This document shows positions 62,301 through 64,000 of a stretch of 64,000 nt of DNA, piece by piece. The position numbers and the translations under genes are program-made. Source of the DNA: Martinezella rhizogenes. GTDB lineage: Bacteria > Pseudomonadota > Alphaproteobacteria > Rhizobiales > Rhizobiaceae. The notes under the pieces were generated by a model. The model did not search any database. It saw only the letters and a list, made by a program, of their open reading frames with translations, and had not been told where the DNA came from. Position 1 is the first letter of the stretch, and every line of letters begins with the position of its first letter. The stretch lies in NCBI RefSeq assembly GCF_007002745.1, contig NZ_SGNY01000006.1, positions 124,001 to 188,000 of the forward strand. Direction: 5' to 3'.

Positions 62301-62806
62301 ATCCGAAGGTGTTCACCGACTTCGCGCTCACCGCCGAGACCTATGGCCCGGTTTCCGTGCTGCCCACCCATGCATATTTCTACGGCATGGAGGATGGCGA
62401 GGAGCTGTTTGCCGATATCGAACGCGGCAAGACGCTGGTCATCGTCAACCAGGCTTCGTCCGGTACGGATGAAAAGGGTATGGTGACGGTGTTCTTCGAG
62501 ATCAACGGTCAGCCACGCCGCATCAAGGTTCCGGATCGCGCCCACGGCGCCTCCGGTGCCGCCGTGCGCCGCAAGGCCGAACTTGGCAATGCGGCGCATA
62601 TCGGCGCGCCGATGCCGGGTGTGATCAGTCGCGTCTTCGTCAATCAGGGTCAGGAGATCAAGGCCGGCGACGTGCTTCTGTCCATCGAGGCCATGAAGAT
62701 GGAAACCGCGCTTCACGCCGAGCGTGACGGCAAGGTCGCTGAGGTTCTCGTCAAGCCTGGCGACCAGATCGACGCGAAGGATCTGTTGATCTCCTACGCC
62801 GAATAA
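59345..62806 (+). CDS. pyc: Pyruvate carboxylase
   Basis: This 1153-residue biotin enzyme carboxylates pyruvate to oxaloacetate for anaplerosis and gluconeogenesis. It has an N-terminal biotin carboxylase (ILVANRSEIAIRVFRAANEL, ATP-grasp loop KASWGGGGRGMR, FIEVNPRIQVEHTVTE) and a central carboxyltransferase (LVTDTTMRDGHQSLLATRVR, FHTHDTSGISAATVLA). The C-terminal biotinyl domain has the acceptor Lys near residue 1118 in SIEAMKMETALH. I chose the TTG at 59345 because GGGGAGA lies 5-6 nt upstream and it gives the R. etli length (1154); other in-frame TTGs lie 7 codons earlier. A strong terminator follows. Confidence 0.96.
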   Translation: MKISKILVANRSEIAIRVFRAANELGIKTVAIWAEEDKLSLHRFKADESYQVGRGPHLAKDMGPIESYLSIEEVIRVAKLSGADAIHPGYGLLSESPEFVEACNEAGITFIGPTADTMRQLGNKVAARNLAISVDVPVVPATDPLPDDIAEVERMAEAIGYPVMLKASWGGGGRGMRAIRKKEDLAREVTEAKREAKAAFGKDEVYLEKLVERARHVESQVLGDTHGNVVHLFERDCSIQRRNQKVVERAPAPYLSEAQRQELAAYSLKIAAATNYIGAGTVEYLMDADTGKFYFIEVNPRIQVEHTVTEVVTGIDIVKAQIHILEGAAIGTAESGVPRQEDIRLNGHALQCRITTEDPEHNFIPDYGRITAYRSASGFGIRLDGGTSYTGAVITRYYDPLLVKVTAWAPQPDEAISRMDRALREFRIRGVATNLTFLEAIIGHDSFRNNTYTTRFIDSTPELFAQVKRQDRATKLLTYLADVTVNGHPETKGRARPSDKAAKPIVPYIDAPTPDGTKQLLDKLGPKGFADWMRNEKRVLVTDTTMRDGHQSLLATRVRTHDIARVASVYGKALPQLLSLECWGGATFDVSMRFLTEDPWERLALIREGAPNLLLQMLLRGANGVGYKNYPDNVVKYFVRQAAKGGVDLFRVFDCLNWVENMRVSMDAIAEENKLCEATICYTGDLLNSARPKYDLKYYTGLAAELEKAGAHIIAVKDMAGLLKPAAAKVLFKALREATGLPIHFHTHDTSGISAATVLAAVDAGVDAVDAAMDAFSGNTSQPCLGSIVEALAGSERDTGLDTEWIRRISFYWEAVRNQYAAFESDLKGPASEVYLHEMPGGQFTNLKEQARSLGLDSRWHEVAQAYADANRMFGDIVKVTPSSKVVGDMALMMVSQDLTVADVENPDREVSFPDSVVSMLKGDLGQSPGGWPEALQKKALKGEAPYTVRPGSLLADADLDEERKVIETKLERKVDDFEFASYLMYPKVFTDFALTAETYGPVSVLPTHAYFYGMEDGEELFADIERGKTLVIVNQASSGTDEKGMVTVFFEINGQPRRIKVPDRAHGASGAAVRRKAELGNAAHIGAPMPGVISRVFVNQGQEIKAGDVLLSIEAMKMETALHAERDGKVAEVLVKPGDQIDAKDLLISYAE

Positions 62807-62836
62807 AGGCGTGTTACATCGGCAATAAGAGTGCAG

Positions 62837-62866
62837 ACGCCCGCCTTTCGGCGGGCGTTTTTTATT
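62837..62866 (+). terminator. pyc intrinsic terminator
   Basis: ACGCCCGCC-TTTC-GGCGGGCGT is a nine-pair stem followed by six T. It lies about 30 nt after the pyc stop. Confidence 0.9.
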
Positions 62867-62891
62867 GCGCTGCTACAAAAACTCGAATATG

Positions 62892-62923
62892 CCTGTTCAT
62901 GCACGTTTATTCCTGTTTATGCA
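62892..62923 (+). promoter_or_regulatory. Direct-repeat candidate operator upstream of the DeoR gene
   Basis: CCTGTTCATGCA (62892-62903) and CCTGTTTATGCA (62912-62923) differ in one base and are 20 bp apart, about two helical turns. The second ends 10 bp before the DeoR start. DeoR-family repressors often bind tandem direct repeats in their own promoters, so autoregulation is likely. Confidence 0.55.
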
Positions 62924-62932
62924 TGAGTCTCG

Positions 62933-63733
62933 ATGAGCGATCATTTTGTCAGTGAGCGGCAGGCGCTCATCCTAGCGCAGTTGCGGCAGAGCGGCCGCGT
63001 GCTTGCGCAGGATCTTGCCCAGAATTTCGGTGTTTCCGAAGACACCGTGCGCCGCGACCTGCGCGAGATGGCGGCGCGCGGGGAATGCCTGAGGGTTTAT
63101 GGCGGAGCGCTGCTTTCTGATAGCATGACGGTGCCGTTGAAGACGCGCATTACTGAGGATGCCGATCGCAAGGCCCTGCTGGCGCGTGCCGTCATTCCGC
63201 TTCTCGAGCCGGGCATGGTCGTCTTCATCGATGCCGGCTCCACGAACCTCGCTGTCGCAAGGGCCATTCCCGCCGGTCTCAAGTTGACGGTAGTGACCAA
63301 TACACCCACCATAGCCGCCGAACTGACGGGGCGGGCCGATATCGATCTTGTGCTGATCGGCGGCAAGGTCGATCCGGCCGTCGGCGCCGCAATCGATGCC
63401 ATGGCGCTCAGGCAGCTCGAACTGATGCGGCCTGATCTCTGTATTCTCGGTGTTTGCGGTGTCGCGGCGGAGACGGGTCTGTCTGCGGATGTTTTCGAGG
63501 ATGCGGTGTTCAAGCGGCTTGCCTGCAGCGCCAGCCAGCGGATCGTCGCCGCAATAACGACGGAAAAGCTCGGCCATAAGGCAGCTTTTCACGTGCATGA
63601 TTTTTCCCCACCGCTTTGCCTCGTGCTGGAACAGGATGCCGACCGCGCATTGGTCGAGGCACTGTTGGCAAAAGGTGTAGATGTTCATTGCGGCGACGAA
63701 GACGCCGTTCAATTTTCCCACGGTCAAGTCTGA
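62933..63733 (+). CDS. DeoR-family transcriptional regulator
   Basis: This 266-residue repressor has an N-terminal helix-turn-helix (SERQALILAQLRQSGRVLAQ and LAQNFGVSEDTVRRDLREMA, residues 7-47), the family motif RVYGGAL, and a C-terminal sugar-phosphate-binding domain. The latter includes VVFIDAGSTNLAVARAI, VVTNTPTIAAEL, LIGGKVDP and the final DEDAVQF. DeoR proteins sense phosphorylated sugars. It lies 12 bp before an MFS transporter gene, so it probably regulates that gene and itself. The ATG at 62933 follows directly from the operator repeats with only a weak ribosome-binding site. Confidence 0.9.
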   Translation: MSDHFVSERQALILAQLRQSGRVLAQDLAQNFGVSEDTVRRDLREMAARGECLRVYGGALLSDSMTVPLKTRITEDADRKALLARAVIPLLEPGMVVFIDAGSTNLAVARAIPAGLKLTVVTNTPTIAAELTGRADIDLVLIGGKVDPAVGAAIDAMALRQLELMRPDLCILGVCGVAAETGLSADVFEDAVFKRLACSASQRIVAAITTEKLGHKAAFHVHDFSPPLCLVLEQDADRALVEALLAKGVDVHCGDEDAVQFSHGQV

Positions 63734-63745
63734 AGGATATTACCG

Positions 63746-64000
63746 ATGAATGGCCCCACGACATTTTCGCCGACGGCTGCGCGCTCGTCCTATCTGACAC
63801 GGCACAGGCTGGGTGTTTCCCTGCTGTTCTTGATGAACGGCTTCATGATGGGCTCATGGGCGCCCAAGATCCCGGAATTTGCGGCGCGGCTGTCGCTCAG
63901 CGAAAGCGCGCTTGGCCTGATCATTCTGGTTTTCGGCGTCGGCTCGCTGGTTTTCATGCCGATTGCCGGTTCCCAGATCGCCCGTTTCGGTTCGCGCACG
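63746..64000 (+). CDS. MFS transporter, N-terminal part, cut by window end
   Basis: The first 85 codons of a major facilitator protein are visible. The start MNGPTTFSPTAARSSYLTRH is followed by the first membrane helix SLLFLMNGFMMGSWAPKIP and the second, LGLIILVFGVGSLVFMPIAG. The pattern MGSWAPKIPEFAARL matches the YbjJ-like sugar/drug group. GAAGGATA precedes the ATG by a normal distance. It follows the DeoR gene by 12 bp and is probably its regulatory target. The rest lies beyond the window. Confidence 0.85.
   Translation, partial: MNGPTTFSPTAARSSYLTRHRLGVSLLFLMNGFMMGSWAPKIPEFAARLSLSESALGLIILVFGVGSLVFMPIAGSQIARFGSRT

Overview
The window reads as a stretch of chromosome from a Rhizobiaceae alphaproteobacterium, most probably an Agrobacterium of the A. 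tumefaciens/fabrum group. The basis is a GC-rich single-copy gene set with long antisense open frames, a chvB-type cyclic beta-1,2-glucan synthase of 2831 residues next to its chvA exporter, a PHB regulator beside a thiolase, TrcR, CenR, CarD, a very large NAD-glutamate dehydrogenase and an R. etli-like pyruvate carboxylase. Species assignment is inference from protein resemblance, not a search. I see no rRNA, tRNA, insertion sequence, prophage or CRISPR array, so nearly all of the window looks like stable core chromosome. The exception is a catabolic island at about 32.2-42.8 kb.

Layout. 0-2.7 kb: start of the PHB thiolase, divergent phaR, then an Atg22-type MFS transporter. 2.7-8.6 kb: GDH180-type glutamate dehydrogenase and divergent carD across a 541-bp gap. 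8.6-12.4 kb: cytosolic-looking L,D-transpeptidase-fold protein, cenR followed by a stand-alone cyclic-nucleotide-binding protein, xthA and a LolA-like protein. 12.6-17.2 kb: ftsK, then the glnK-amtB ammonium operon. 17.4-19.6 kb: tesB and a divergent UbiH-type hydroxylase. 20.0-24.1 kb: SUV3-like RNA helicase, an S4-domain RNA-binding protein and the 7Fe ferredoxin fdxA. 24.2-28.4 kb: leuS-lptE-holA operon on the minus strand. 28.5-32.2 kb: YggS-type PLP protein, trcR, acs.

32.2-42.8 kb is a sugar-acid uptake and catabolism locus. It has a TRAP transporter (DctP, DctM, DctQ), a FAH-fold enzyme of the XylX type, a GntR/FCD regulator, an FAD-linked oxidase, and an opposing operon of an extended SDR (DenD-like), a beta-hydroxyacid dehydrogenase and an IlvD/Edd dehydratase very like D-xylonate dehydratase. 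Two similar GGNTGTC-n-GACAACC palindromes lie upstream of the two divergent transcription units, which points to one regulator, the GntR protein, controlling uptake and breakdown together. The enzyme combination matches no complete textbook pathway that I can name, and it is the best candidate here for undescribed metabolism.

42.9-46.6 kb: PLP-dependent dehydratase, LhgO-like FAD oxidoreductase, an uncalled 47-residue single-span membrane protein gene with its own terminator, and an M20 amidohydrolase. 47.2-58.2 kb: chvB and chvA, convergent, with an 81-codon TTG-start membrane protein gene between them. 58.4-64 kb: a LuxR-type regulator retaining the acyl-homoserine-lactone pocket residues but with no synthase in the window, pyruvate carboxylase, and a DeoR regulator directly upstream of an MFS transporter cut by the window end.

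The gene content links nitrogen status (gdhZ, glnK, amtB), acetate and PHB carbon flow (phbA, phaR, acs, pyc), and envelope biogenesis (chvA, chvB, lptE, LolA, ftsK, cenR). Apart from the sugar-acid locus, most neighbours are independent short operons.
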